Below are positions 15,256 to 24,446 of a stretch of DNA of 64,000 nt, piece after piece (position 1 is the first letter of the stretch; each line of letters begins with the position of its first letter). A program made the position numbers and the translations under genes. The stretch is from Belliella pelovolcani (GTDB taxonomy: Bacteria; Bacteroidota; Bacteroidia; Cytophagales; Cyclobacteriaceae). Location of the stretch: contig NZ_FTOP01000005.1 in the NCBI RefSeq assembly GCF_900156785.1, forward strand, positions 124,001 through 188,000, given 5' to 3'. The notes beneath the pieces were generated by a model, which did not search any database, was not told the origin of the DNA, and saw nothing but the letters and a program-made list of their open reading frames with translations.

Positions 15256-17979
15256 GTGCAGATTGTCAAAAAAGCCCTGATCTTTTTACTTGTAATTTCC
15301 CTTGCAGTGGCAGGATACTTCTTTTATAATAGTAGTTATTGGAAAGGAAGAATAAATGCACTAGAACTAGTAGCTGCAGATGCAATTTTTGTATTTGAGA
15401 CCAAGGAACCCGTGATGGCTTGGAATCAATTGGTGACTCAGCCAGTTTGGGAAAGGATTTCTGAATTACCATCTGTAAAGCAAGCTGAATCACAGCTTTT
15501 AGGCTTAGATAGCCTTGTAGGTAGATCTGGTAATTTGGATCGCTCGCTCAAAGGAAACCAGATGGTAGTTTCTCTTCACAGTGTTGGTAAGGAGGAATTT
15601 GACTTTTTGTTTACGCTTTCTTTTGCGTCCAAGGCTGACCGTTCTTTTATACAGTCCCTAGAAGATAATCTTCCAGAATTGTCTCAAATCAACACAAGGA
15701 ATTACAGTCAAATCCCTATCTACGAGTTTCAAAGTGTCAATCTGGAACGTAATCTGAGTTATGCCAAGATCAATAATGTATTGGTGGCAAGTTATTCTTC
15801 TTTTTTGGTAGAAGAAGCGATTCGATTACATCAGAATTCAAGTGTGCCAAATTTCAAGACAGCACATCCTGAGTTATTGAAATCATTGGAATCTCCTCAG
15901 GGCTTAGGGGTGTTTAGGTTGACTAGTGAAGGCCTTTCAAAATTACTAACAGGTATTAGTCGAAATGAGCAACTCGATTTGGTTCGTCAGTTTGCAGTCA
16001 ATCAGATGTCTGGGAATTTTGAGTTGAAATTTGCAGAAGGGAAGTTTCATTTGGAAGGAAAAACTTTTTTCAAAAAGGATGCAAGACCTGATTTCTCCAA
16101 AGGAACAGGAGATTTTAAAGTTTCTGCAAACCTGATTCCGAATAGAACCTCAGCTTTGTTTCGATATAATTTCAGGACTCCCGCCCAATTTGGAGAGCTA
16201 AAGAATCTGAATTTTCAGGCAAAGAGCACTTATAGAGGAGAAATTGAAAAGAAACTCATTGAGCAAGATTTCTTGAGGAAGTTAACAGGGAATGCTTTTC
16301 TAATCATGATGGAAACCCCAGCGAATCAACCACAAGATAAAGTGTTGTTATTAAAGACGGCAGAGGTAGATGCGCAGCTTGACTTATTGAAGACATTTGT
16401 GCTTTCAACAGAAAATGTAGGCAACGAGAGTTTGCCAACGGATTTTTATCAAGATCAGGAGATTTTTGTGATCAGTACAGAGGAGTTTCCAGCGCACTTG
16501 ATGGATGGGAAGTTTATAGGTTTTGAGGATACCTACATCACAAGTTTGGGAGAGTATTTGGTTTTTGCGAACAGTAGTAAATCTATAAAAGTGTTTTTGG
16601 ATGATTATAAGGCGGACAATACTTGGGGGAAAAGCCTTCAACAAAAACGATTTGTTGAGAGCTTGGATACAGACTCAGGATTTAGTTTTGTCTTGAATAT
16701 ACCGAGAGTTTGGAATGCGCTGCTAGATGTAAGTTCTCCAAATTGGAAGGTGTTTTTTGAAAAGTATGGGCCTCAGTTAAGGACTTTTGACCTTCTTGGC
16801 CTTAGTGTACGAGATGCTGATCGGGATTTGCAAGCAAAGATTGACTTATTGTACGCCATGGGTCCCATCAAGGCTGTACAAGGGATCACTTTGACTGAGA
16901 ATAGAAGCATCAATTTTAGTTATTTATTGACCTACGGACCCAAAAGTATTGAGAATTTCAATGATGGCAGTACAGAATTTGTGGTGCAAGATGAGCTCAA
17001 TCAGTTTCATTTAATTACAGGAGAAGGTGAGTTGGTATTCACACTTCCATTAGAGTCGCCCATCATATCAGATATTTATCAAATCGATTATTTCAAAAAT
17101 GGCAAACTCCAGATACTCTTTGCTACCGAGAATAGGTTGTATTTGGTAGACCGACTTGGTAATATGGTCAATGGCTATCCTTTAGAGGTGCCAGGCAGGA
17201 AGCTGACCCATTTAAATGTGGTTGATTATGACAATACTAGAGACTATAGATTTTTTATAGCCACGGATCAAGCCGAGCTTTTTCTTTTCAATAAGTCTGG
17301 CGATGCTTTAGAGGCTTGGGATCCCAAAACTGTCAGTGCAAACCTTGCTGTGAAGCCTGCTCATAGAAGAGTCGCAGGGGTTGGGGATCAAATGCTCGCG
17401 CTTACAAGGAGAGGTGATTTGTATTTCTTCAATAGGAGAGGAGAAGTGATGCTGGATTCGCCAGTTAATCTAGGAGCAGCAGTTAGTTCAGATTACATTG
17501 TTTTAGAACGAGGAAATGCGGTTTCCAGTAGGATTGTGACAGTCACAGAGGATGGTGAGGTGATCAGTGTCAATTTCCAAGGAGAGATAGCCTATCGTAA
17601 TCAGTTGCCTAGACCAGATATAGAAAGTAAGTTTTACCTGATTAGAGATCAGAAAGAAGACAACTACGTCTTTGCAGTCCATGAATTTAATAAGGTGACG
17701 ATTATGGATGCGGCGTATAAACCACTTTTTTCTTATAACCTAATAGCCGAGGAAGTTGAGTTGCAGCTTTTTTCTTTCGGCTTAGAGAGACAGATTTTGG
17801 TGCTTATTGACAAGACCCAAGAGTTTACCTATTTATTTGATCTTTCGGGGCAAATGCTCAATACGCTTCCGATCAGTACAAAGACTCCTTTAGATATCAA
17901 ATATTCAAGTAGTCAAAATGAATATAGGATTTTTGCCTCGTCGGGGAATTCTCTGTTAGAATACAGGTTGCCGCTCTAG
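15256..17979 (+). CDS. Large membrane-anchored protein with DUF3352-like N-part and propeller-like C-part
   Basis: 907 aa from a GTG start at 15256. One N-terminal membrane segment (about residues 6-24) anchors the protein, and the rest is extracytoplasmic. Residues 30-500 resemble DUF3352-type proteins: a segment VAADAIFVFETKEPVMAWNQ followed by a long mixed alpha/beta region. From about 580 to the end there are repeated beta-blade units (FHLITGEGELVFTLPLES, LYLVDRLGNMVNGYPLEVPG, LFNKSGDALEAWDPK, LYFFNRRGEVMLDSPVNLGA) as in PQQ/WD-like propellers. The function is unknown. It is separated from mdh by the terminator and lies 42 bp upstream of the MscS gene. Confidence 0.7.
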   Translation: MQIVKKALIFLLVISLAVAGYFFYNSSYWKGRINALELVAADAIFVFETKEPVMAWNQLVTQPVWERISELPSVKQAESQLLGLDSLVGRSGNLDRSLKGNQMVVSLHSVGKEEFDFLFTLSFASKADRSFIQSLEDNLPELSQINTRNYSQIPIYEFQSVNLERNLSYAKINNVLVASYSSFLVEEAIRLHQNSSVPNFKTAHPELLKSLESPQGLGVFRLTSEGLSKLLTGISRNEQLDLVRQFAVNQMSGNFELKFAEGKFHLEGKTFFKKDARPDFSKGTGDFKVSANLIPNRTSALFRYNFRTPAQFGELKNLNFQAKSTYRGEIEKKLIEQDFLRKLTGNAFLIMMETPANQPQDKVLLLKTAEVDAQLDLLKTFVLSTENVGNESLPTDFYQDQEIFVISTEEFPAHLMDGKFIGFEDTYITSLGEYLVFANSSKSIKVFLDDYKADNTWGKSLQQKRFVESLDTDSGFSFVLNIPRVWNALLDVSSPNWKVFFEKYGPQLRTFDLLGLSVRDADRDLQAKIDLLYAMGPIKAVQGITLTENRSINFSYLLTYGPKSIENFNDGSTEFVVQDELNQFHLITGEGELVFTLPLESPIISDIYQIDYFKNGKLQILFATENRLYLVDRLGNMVNGYPLEVPGRKLTHLNVVDYDNTRDYRFFIATDQAELFLFNKSGDALEAWDPKTVSANLAVKPAHRRVAGVGDQMLALTRRGDLYFFNRRGEVMLDSPVNLGAAVSSDYIVLERGNAVSSRIVTVTEDGEVISVNFQGEIAYRNQLPRPDIESKFYLIRDQKEDNYVFAVHEFNKVTIMDAAYKPLFSYNLIAEEVELQLFSFGLERQILVLIDKTQEFTYLFDLSGQMLNTLPISTKTPLDIKYSSSQNEYRIFASSGNSLLEYRLPL

Positions 17980-18021
17980 AATTTCTATCTTTGCAGGCTG
18001 AAATCCAATAATTCTATTCCA

Positions 18022-19686
18022 ATGAAATTTAGATTCCTGCTTTTATTCTCGTTTTTATTTGTCCAGTCGATATTAGCTCAAGTGATTTTGGACGAGAATC
18101 AAATTCCCATTGACCCTGAGCAGTACCATAGCTTGACTTCTCCCTATGCTACTACGCTTACTTTTTTCTATAATCTCAGAGAGGATAATTTTGAACCAGA
18201 AGAGGCTGCCAAAACGCTGAGACTTTCTGATCAGTCTGAAGTGGAAGCCAAAAAACTAGTAGTCAAGTTGAAGCAGATATTTGATGGCAATGGCGTCTAT
18301 GTCAAAATCAACGAGATCCCAAATGACCCGAACTACATCGATTCACTGCATAATAATCAGGCGAGATATTTCTTTGATACCAAAAGATTGCCAGGGGTTT
18401 ATTTGGAGAAAGTAGGCAATGACTGGAAATTCAGTGCATTCACCGTATCTCAGATCAATGAGCTGCATCAAGATACTTACCCCTATGGAACAGATAAATT
18501 GCTAAATGTTTTACCAAAACTGGGAAATGAGGTGTACCTAGGCCTTTATTTTTGGCAATTGGCAGGATTGTTTATATTGATTTTGCTATTATTTATCTCG
18601 CATAAAGTCATTACAATTATACTAGATAAGGGCCTACTTTATGCGCTGGAGCGATTTGGTTATGGATATATAGGAGAAAAGTACCTGCTTCCAGTAGCGA
18701 AAGTGATTAGTATTTTTGTAATCGTGCAGCTTTCTTCACTATTCATCCGAGTTTTACAACTTCCGATTGAGACAGTGTCTTGGATTCTATTGTTATTGAA
18801 TGCTGCTAAGCCATTTATTATTACGATAGTATTTTACAAAATCGTCGACATTGTTGCGATGTACTTTGCGAAGTTGGCGGAGAAAACAGAGTCGACCTTA
18901 GATGATCAATTGGTGCCTTTGCTGAGAAAAACGCTTAAAGCATTTGTGGTCATCGTCGGTACCTTGTACATTCTCAAAGAAGGACTTCAAGTTGATATCG
19001 TTCCCTTTTTGACTGGTCTTTCGATAGGTGGTTTGGCTTTTGCTTTGGCAGCTCAGGATACGATCAAAAACTTCTTTGGTTCTATAATGATATTTATTGA
19101 TAAGCCTTTTCAAGTTGGGGACTGGATTACCTCAGGAGATGTAGATGGGACGGTGGAGGAAGTTGGGTTTCGATCTACTAGGGTACGGACTTTCAGAAAT
19201 TCTGTGATGTATATTCCTAATGGGAAAATAGCAGATGCCACCATTGATAATCATGGCTTGAGGCAATACAGGAGGTTCTTTACTACTTTGACGATCACCT
19301 ATGACACACCTCCGCATTTGATACAGGCTTTCGTAGATGGTTTGAGAAAGATAGTTGAATCACATCCTGATACGCGGAAGGATTATTACAATATCTACTT
19401 CAATAACCTTTCTTCCTATAGCCAAGATGTGATGTTTTATGTGTTTTTTGAGGTGCCTAACTGGACTGAGGAGTTGAGAGCGCGTCATGAACTGTTGATT
19501 TCGATTATCACGCTAGCCAATCAGCTTGGAGTACGATTCGCCTTCCCTACACAGACTTTGCATATGGAAAGCTTCCCTGAAAAGAAAACATTGGTCCCAG
19601 AGTATCATCATGATGCAAAAGCCTATCAGGCGAAATTGCAGGATTTTGTATCCAAGGAGTTGAACAAGAAGCAAGATTTGAATTGA
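18022..19686 (+). CDS. Mechanosensitive ion channel, MscS family, with N-terminal extension
   Basis: 554 aa. A signal peptide (1-19, MKFRFLLLFSFLFVQSILA) and an extracytoplasmic domain of about 150 residues precede five hydrophobic segments (roughly 175-193, 222-245, 252-282, 303-320, 325-345). The pore helix and MscS core follow: GLSIGGLAFALAAQDTIKNF at 332-351, then FIDKPFQVGDWI and the beta domain GTVEEVGFRSTRVRTFRN. These large channels release solutes on osmotic downshock. The N-terminal domain is not recognised. A TATCTTTG element upstream of the start (17985-17992) could be a promoter -7 box, but no well-spaced TTG accompanies it. Confidence 0.9.
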   Translation: MKFRFLLLFSFLFVQSILAQVILDENQIPIDPEQYHSLTSPYATTLTFFYNLREDNFEPEEAAKTLRLSDQSEVEAKKLVVKLKQIFDGNGVYVKINEIPNDPNYIDSLHNNQARYFFDTKRLPGVYLEKVGNDWKFSAFTVSQINELHQDTYPYGTDKLLNVLPKLGNEVYLGLYFWQLAGLFILILLLFISHKVITIILDKGLLYALERFGYGYIGEKYLLPVAKVISIFVIVQLSSLFIRVLQLPIETVSWILLLLNAAKPFIITIVFYKIVDIVAMYFAKLAEKTESTLDDQLVPLLRKTLKAFVVIVGTLYILKEGLQVDIVPFLTGLSIGGLAFALAAQDTIKNFFGSIMIFIDKPFQVGDWITSGDVDGTVEEVGFRSTRVRTFRNSVMYIPNGKIADATIDNHGLRQYRRFFTTLTITYDTPPHLIQAFVDGLRKIVESHPDTRKDYYNIYFNNLSSYSQDVMFYVFFEVPNWTEELRARHELLISIITLANQLGVRFAFPTQTLHMESFPEKKTLVPEYHHDAKAYQAKLQDFVSKELNKKQDLN

Positions 19687-19716
19687 TTAAAATCACTGAA
19701 CTTTGTAAGCGAATAG

Positions 19717-19746
19717 AAGCCTCTAACATTCATGGAGGCTTTTTTA
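19717..19746 (+). terminator. Terminator after the MscS gene
   Basis: AAGCCTC / GAGGCTT stem with an 11-nt loop followed by TTTTTATT. It overlaps the last bases of the convergent transporter remnant at 19744. Confidence 0.75.
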
Positions 19747-20271
19747 TTGACCTAAAATCAAGGCATAAATCATCACAGCAACAAAGGCTAATACTGGCCC
19801 CAAGACAATCATCAAGAGGCCTCCGCTTCTAAAACTTTTTTGTTCGATCATGCCTGTTGAGAAAGCAATGGCATTGGATGGGGTAGAAACTGGCAGTAGC
19901 AATGCGCAGGAGCAACTCAAAGCTACGATCAAAGGCACTGTAAAACCCCAAATACCAGGAAGTGCAAGTCCTAAGGGGACTAGAATTGAGGATGCAGCTG
20001 TATTGCTCATGATGTTGGAAATCAGAACTGCAATGATAAAAATCCCTACAGCAAAGGGAGGAATGGCTTCAGTTACCCACAAGCCAATGGCTAAAACCGA
20101 AAGAAAAAACACATAGTTGATGTCATCTGCGTATCCGAGTTCCCGGAAAAAATAACCAATCAGTAAGGCTAAAAGAAAATTACCCGTGAAAGTAGATGTA
20201 TTGAAAATCCAGCCGAGTTTTAGTTTCCGGTATAGTCGGATAGCTGCTTGTCTTGAATCATTGTAGGCCAT
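19744..20271 (-). pseudogene. SLC13/DASS-type anion transporter with large in-frame internal deletion
   Basis: 175 aa, while SLC13 (DASS) transporters normally have about 450-500. The N-terminal part through residue 80 looks like the first membrane helices, including the family phrase LWVTEAIPPFAVG (64-76). It passes directly into a C-terminal-half signature, SNIMSNTAASSILVPLGL (85-102), followed by LPVSTPSNAIAFSTGMI (126-142) and a final helix. About 300 residues between the two halves are missing, without a frameshift. Both Na+/substrate SNT-type sites cannot be present, so transport activity is very unlikely. No other parts of the gene are seen nearby. It may be a stable small membrane protein, but a decaying gene is more probable. 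Confidence 0.7.
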
Positions 20272-20381
20272 TCAAACTGTCATTGGTAAAGTTTAAAGAT
20301 AAATAATCCCTGAGAGAACATAGGGCATGTTTTGAAAAGTTATAGTAAACTTTTGATTTTGTCATTTAATAAAAGCGCTAT

Positions 20382-20933
20382 CTAACAAAATAGCTCTAAA
20401 AAAGCTTCAAAATCTTTGTTTAGCAATCCCCACCTGAACTCATGGTTTGGGGTCAAGTAGTCATAGCCTTTGAAAGTGTTTTTTTTAACTACTGGTCTTT
20501 TTGCTATTTGTGCCCCTAAGGTCCAGCCGTAGAATCCGATTTCTTGGAGCTTCTGATCAATCCAGCCAATGACTACATAATCCTTTTGGTTAGGCTTTTG
20601 CTCTTGTGGATAGCCATAAGTCCAGCGATCATTGGGTGGATTTGTTGTGCTTTTTAGCGCTACTTTGATGTCAATCACTTTGCCTGAAATCAAGAAATCA
20701 TAATCATCGGTATTTCTTTCTAGAAAAGAGCGCTCGTCTTTTTGATATGTTACCCCGCGCTGATCCAACCAATGCGCAAATGCCAATTCTCCAAGGCAAC
20801 CCCAAAGCGCTTTTTCAACGCGCTGTTTGCTATTCAAGCTAAACCTCGAATAAAGCCCATTTTTGACCATACCATTGGCCAATTCCAAAGCCGTGGCTTT
20901 GGCCTCGTTGTAGTTAAAGTCTCGTACTATCAT
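20382..20933 (-). CDS. Putative PD-(D/E)XK-type restriction endonuclease partner of the methyltransferase
   Basis: 183 aa, no signal peptide. The protein shows the spacing of a PD-(D/E)XK nuclease: an N-terminal helix with GELAFAHWL (E49), then D79 in DYDFLISGKVIDIK and the core D88-x-K90. It has no recognisable DNA-binding domain and no close family that I can name. It starts 46 bp after the end of the adenine methyltransferase gene, same strand, which is the arrangement expected of a restriction enzyme following its modification enzyme. The nuclease call is inferred from the motif and the context, not from a recognised family. Confidence 0.45.
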   Translation of the reverse strand: MIVRDFNYNEAKATALELANGMVKNGLYSRFSLNSKQRVEKALWGCLGELAFAHWLDQRGVTYQKDERSFLERNTDDYDFLISGKVIDIKVALKSTTNPPNDRWTYGYPQEQKPNQKDYVVIGWIDQKLQEIGFYGWTLGAQIAKRPVVKKNTFKGYDYLTPNHEFRWGLLNKDFEAFLELFC

Positions 20934-20979
20934 GTCTAAAAAAGTTTATATTGATGATAAATGAAGATAATGCTATCTC

Positions 20980-22404
20980 TTACTTCAATTCGTAATAAAT
21001 AAAGCCAGCATCATTAACCTTTCCTTTGAGTAATTGGCTTACATTAGTCACCCTCTTGTGGGTGATTTCAGAGATTTTGCGATATCCTGCTGCATAGGCA
21101 GGGCTATTCTTTTTGATTTCTTCTGGCAGTTGTACGCATATGTATTTTCTATTGCCTCCATCTTTTTCATTCATTTCCAAGATAGCTTGTGCCGTGGCAC
21201 CTGAGCCTGCAAAGAAGTCCATAAATACACCATTTGGATCATCAGAAAACCCGAACAGGTATTTGATCAAACTTGGGGGCTTAGGGAAATCAAACACTTT
21301 GGCTCCGAGTAGCTCAGTTAAAGATTTGCTCGCTGATTCGTTGGTTTCTACTCCGACTTTTGTGTTGATCAAGTTGGGCGGTACTTCTTCATCATAAGCT
21401 GTCTTTTCATAAGAGGGGCTGAGTTTGATGGTGGGGATATGTATGGTCGTTCCCTTTTGGATTTCAGTGTCTAGCTTGGGTTGTGTCCATTTGAATTTAC
21501 CCCTAAGTATGACCTCCTTGACGAAGACGCCATTATGTACTTCGGTATCCTCAAGGAGTTCTAGCGTGTATTTGTCTGTTTGGTAAGTGCCTTTTGGTAT
21601 CACCCTGTCTGGGATTTTAGTTTTTACCAGATTTTTAGGGAAAATTAATGTGTTGATTGCATTGCTCTGGTTGAGCAGTCCATTGCTACTAGGGCTGGTT
21701 TTTTTGATTCCCTTGAATTTTATCTTGTCTTTTACTTTCTGATAGCACAGGACATACTCTAAGACTTTCTTGCTTTTCCTTGAAAGATTGGCGGGGGTTT
21801 CGGTCTTTGCCCAAGAGAAGATGTCAATGAAGTTCTCCTCTCCATAGATTTCATCAAGTAGTAGCTTCAGATTAGCAAGTTCATTTTCATCTATGCTGAC
21901 AAAAATGACCCCATCATCTCGGAGAAATTCTCTACTCAAAATCAATCTGGGGTAGATCATTGATAGCCAATTGCCATGTAAAGTATCGAATGGATTATTG
22001 ACCTTTTTGTTTTTTTGAGCAGCAAACTTATCCGCATAGACAAAGCTCTCTGATCCAGTATTATAAGGAGGGTCTATATAGATGGCTTTTATGCTTTTGG
22101 AATAATGTTCTAGAAGCAATTTAAGGGCGTCTAAGTTATCGCCTTCAATGAAAATATTCTTGGATATGTCAGCATCAATTGATTTTTCAGCATTTAAAAG
22201 ATATTTAAATTCAGATCGGGTGTATGCCTGTTTTTTGGAGTTTTCTTTTCCCGTCCAATGTAATCCTGATTTTTCTCGGTTTTTGGTCTCTAAAATCTGT
22301 TTTAACTTTTTCAGATCTATTTCATTATTTAAAAATACCTCAGGATGATATTTTCTAATGATTTCCATAAGGCTTTCCATATTTTCAAAAGTAAACTGGA
22401 TCAT
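20980..22404 (-). CDS. Type III Mod-like DNA N6-adenine methyltransferase
   Basis: 474 aa. It is a beta-class N6-adenine methyltransferase: catalytic motif IV DPPYNTG at 111-117 precedes the SAM-binding FAGSG at 398-402. The N-terminus (LHWTGKENSKKQAYTRSEFK) and GDNLDALKLLLEHY resemble type III Mod subunits, which modify one strand of an asymmetric site. At 474 aa it is shorter than typical Mod proteins (about 600-700), and no Res helicase-nuclease subunit lies next to it; instead a 183-aa nuclease-like gene follows. The specificity region between the motifs (about 225-370) is the likely target-recognition part. It is not followed by a terminator before the nuclease gene. Confidence 0.88.
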   Translation of the reverse strand: MIQFTFENMESLMEIIRKYHPEVFLNNEIDLKKLKQILETKNREKSGLHWTGKENSKKQAYTRSEFKYLLNAEKSIDADISKNIFIEGDNLDALKLLLEHYSKSIKAIYIDPPYNTGSESFVYADKFAAQKNKKVNNPFDTLHGNWLSMIYPRLILSREFLRDDGVIFVSIDENELANLKLLLDEIYGEENFIDIFSWAKTETPANLSRKSKKVLEYVLCYQKVKDKIKFKGIKKTSPSSNGLLNQSNAINTLIFPKNLVKTKIPDRVIPKGTYQTDKYTLELLEDTEVHNGVFVKEVILRGKFKWTQPKLDTEIQKGTTIHIPTIKLSPSYEKTAYDEEVPPNLINTKVGVETNESASKSLTELLGAKVFDFPKPPSLIKYLFGFSDDPNGVFMDFFAGSGATAQAILEMNEKDGGNRKYICVQLPEEIKKNSPAYAAGYRKISEITHKRVTNVSQLLKGKVNDAGFIYYELK

Positions 22405-22587
22405 TTTGATGCTTAAGTATTTTTAGAAATGAGCAATTTGAAAATGTAGTTTAAAATTGCGGGAAATGAAATAGTATGTTTTTTTAAGTAGGAAACAATT
22501 AAGATGATATCTCGGTATTTTTTTGCTAAAGCCTGAATCCTAATAGCAACTAGATAATATGCGTAAAGGAACTAGGCTTTAGCTAAT

Positions 22588-23775
22588 TTATAAATTTTGT
22601 ATCATCTTCAAAAAGGCAATCAAACCAATTACTTCCGTATCGCCCTTTATTGGAAACTGATCGGTGCCAGAGTATACTACAAATTTCTTTTTAGCTTTTA
22701 TATCTTCAGCAGCTGTGTGAAAGCCTGAACTGATACTTGGAGCAAGTGATTTTTTGATTTCTATTGCCCATACCGCATCTTCCGGCCCTTCCAATACCAG
22801 ATCAATTTCATTTTTATTGCTTGAGCGATAGTAGGATGCTTTCCAAGTAGATGGGAGCTGATTGAGGATGTTTTCTATCACAAAACCTTCCCAGCTTGAA
22901 CCGACGACAGGATTTCCAAGAAGTTGATCGAAGTTCGAAATATTCAGCAAACTATGCAGCAGCCCCGAGTCACGGATATAGACTTTAGGAGATTTGACCA
23001 ATCTCTTTTTTGTATTTCCTGACCATGGCTGGAGTTGACGAACCATAAAAAAATCTTGCAGTGTATCAAGATATGTTCTGATGGTAGTGTGACTCACTTC
23101 AAGACTTTTTCCTATTTCGCTTAGCACGGCTTGCTGACCATGATAATGTGCCAGCATTGTCCAAAACCGCTTCATTCTTGCGGCAGGGACTTGTGGACCA
23201 AATAGTGGGATGTCTTTTTCTACATAAGTAGTAATAAAGTCATAGCGCCAATCCCAGCTGTTACTGTCACTTTCAGCCAAATAGCTATCAGGGAAACCTC
23301 CTCTAAACCATAATTTTTCAAAATTGAACCCCAAAGAATCATCTTGATACAATTCCCAAGCGGTGAAAGGAGTGAGTTCTAAATACCTGATTCTACCAGC
23401 CAAAGTTTCTGAGGATTGCTGTAGGAGATCTTTTGATGCAGAACCAATCAGAAGGAAATGCCCTACTTTCTCGCCAGCTCTTTTGCGAATATCAATTAAT
23501 CCTCGTAGTGTCTTAAATAACTCTGGTTTTCTTTGAACTTCATCGATAATCAAAAGCTGATTTTCAAATCGTCTTAAATAGCTTTCAGCGTCATCCAGTT
23601 TGGCCAAGTCAGAATCTAGTTCTAGATCTAAATAATGAATCGGCTTGTCAATTGACTCACGTGAAAGCTCCAGCGCCAAAGTAGTTTTCCCGACTTGCCT
23701 TGGCCCAAGAATCACAGCAACTGGCATAGATATTAAGGCATGTTTTAGCTTGTTTTCAAGATCTCTCTTTTTCAT
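22588..23775 (-). CDS. AAA-family ATPase with DUF4143 C-terminal domain
   Basis: 395 aa from the ATG at 23775; a TTG four codons upstream would extend it, but overlaps a repeat element. Walker A GPRQVGKT is at 24-31 and Walker B LLIIDEVQ at 74-81. A winged-helix-like region at about 215-245 (VLSEIGKSLEVSHTTIRTYL) is followed by DUF4143, which carries a nuclease-like pattern E323-x-D325 and E339-x-K341 in NEIDLVLEG and WAIEIKKS. Proteins of this build are common, often duplicated, and of unknown function; links to toxin-antitoxin-like or mobile regions are often suggested. It is 183 bp from the methyltransferase gene and is preceded by a palindromic repeat cluster. Confidence 0.88.
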   Translation of the reverse strand: MKKRDLENKLKHALISMPVAVILGPRQVGKTTLALELSRESIDKPIHYLDLELDSDLAKLDDAESYLRRFENQLLIIDEVQRKPELFKTLRGLIDIRKRAGEKVGHFLLIGSASKDLLQQSSETLAGRIRYLELTPFTAWELYQDDSLGFNFEKLWFRGGFPDSYLAESDSNSWDWRYDFITTYVEKDIPLFGPQVPAARMKRFWTMLAHYHGQQAVLSEIGKSLEVSHTTIRTYLDTLQDFFMVRQLQPWSGNTKKRLVKSPKVYIRDSGLLHSLLNISNFDQLLGNPVVGSSWEGFVIENILNQLPSTWKASYYRSSNKNEIDLVLEGPEDAVWAIEIKKSLAPSISSGFHTAAEDIKAKKKFVVYSGTDQFPIKGDTEVIGLIAFLKMIQNL

Positions 23776-23780
23776 TTTGG

Positions 23781-23845
23781 CTTTCAATTTGCATCAAAAA
23801 TAAATAAATAATATGCAAATTGAAAGTTAGACTTTCAATTTGCAT
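23781..23845. promoter_or_regulatory. Operator-like cluster of ATGCAAATTGAAAG elements
   Basis: The perfect 15-bp inverted repeat ATGCAAATTGAAAGT / ACTTTCAATTTGCAT at 23813-23845 is separated by 3 bp. A third copy of the 14-bp element lies at 23781-23794, directly before the ATPase start codon, and a partial one (AATTTGAAAGTAA) at about 23868-23880. The elements sit upstream of the minus-strand ATPase gene and between it and the plus-strand DUF2237 gene. The position and symmetry suggest a binding site for a regulator, possibly the ATPase itself through its winged-helix region. Confidence 0.6.
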
Positions 23846-23983
23846 AAATTATTGCTTATAATTATGTAATTTGAAAGTAATTTGATTTTAGGATTATGGG
23901 TTTTTATTATTGAAATATAGACTTTATTATAAAAATCAATCAGTAAGACTTTCAGTTATATTAGTGTGCAATTAAAAATTTGA

Positions 23984-24346
23984 ATGATGGCAAAGAATGT
24001 ATTTGGTGAAGAGTTGATGATTTGTAGTACAGAGCCATTGACGGGGTATTACAGAAATGGCTGCTGTGAAACTGGCGAAGATGATTTGGGGACACATACA
24101 GTCTGTGCAGTGATGACTGATGAATTTCTGCGCTTCAGTTATAATAGAGGGAATGATTTGATTACACCAAGACCAGAATATTCCTTCCAAGGATTGAAAG
24201 CTGGAGATAAGTGGTGTCTTTGTGCATCAAGATGGATAGAAGCTTACAAAGCAGGTTGCGCCCCAAAAGTGATACTCGAAGCCTCTAATGAAAAGACCCT
24301 TCAATATATTTCTTTGGAGGAGCTAGTGGGTTTTGCGTATGTTTAG
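23984..24346 (+). CDS. DUF2237 family protein
   Basis: 120 aa from the ATG at 23984, or 119 aa from the next codon. It matches DUF2237: MTDEFLRFS, then GNDLITPRPEYSFQGLKAGD and KWCLCASRWIEAYKAG are the conserved stretches. Seven cysteines (C14, C27, C28, C41, C78, C80, C92) suggest metal or redox chemistry, but no function is established for the family. It is cytoplasmic, as no signal is visible. It is a single gene, divergent from the ATPase, with a repeat-rich gap after it. Confidence 0.85.
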   Translation: MMAKNVFGEELMICSTEPLTGYYRNGCCETGEDDLGTHTVCAVMTDEFLRFSYNRGNDLITPRPEYSFQGLKAGDKWCLCASRWIEAYKAGCAPKVILEASNEKTLQYISLEELVGFAYV

Positions 24347-24446
24347 CGCTGTCTGGATAAATAAAGGAAAATTTTATTTAAAAAAGCATCTCAAAATTCA
24401 ATATGAATTTGGCATTTATTCATTTCGTATTTCTAGGGAAAACCTT

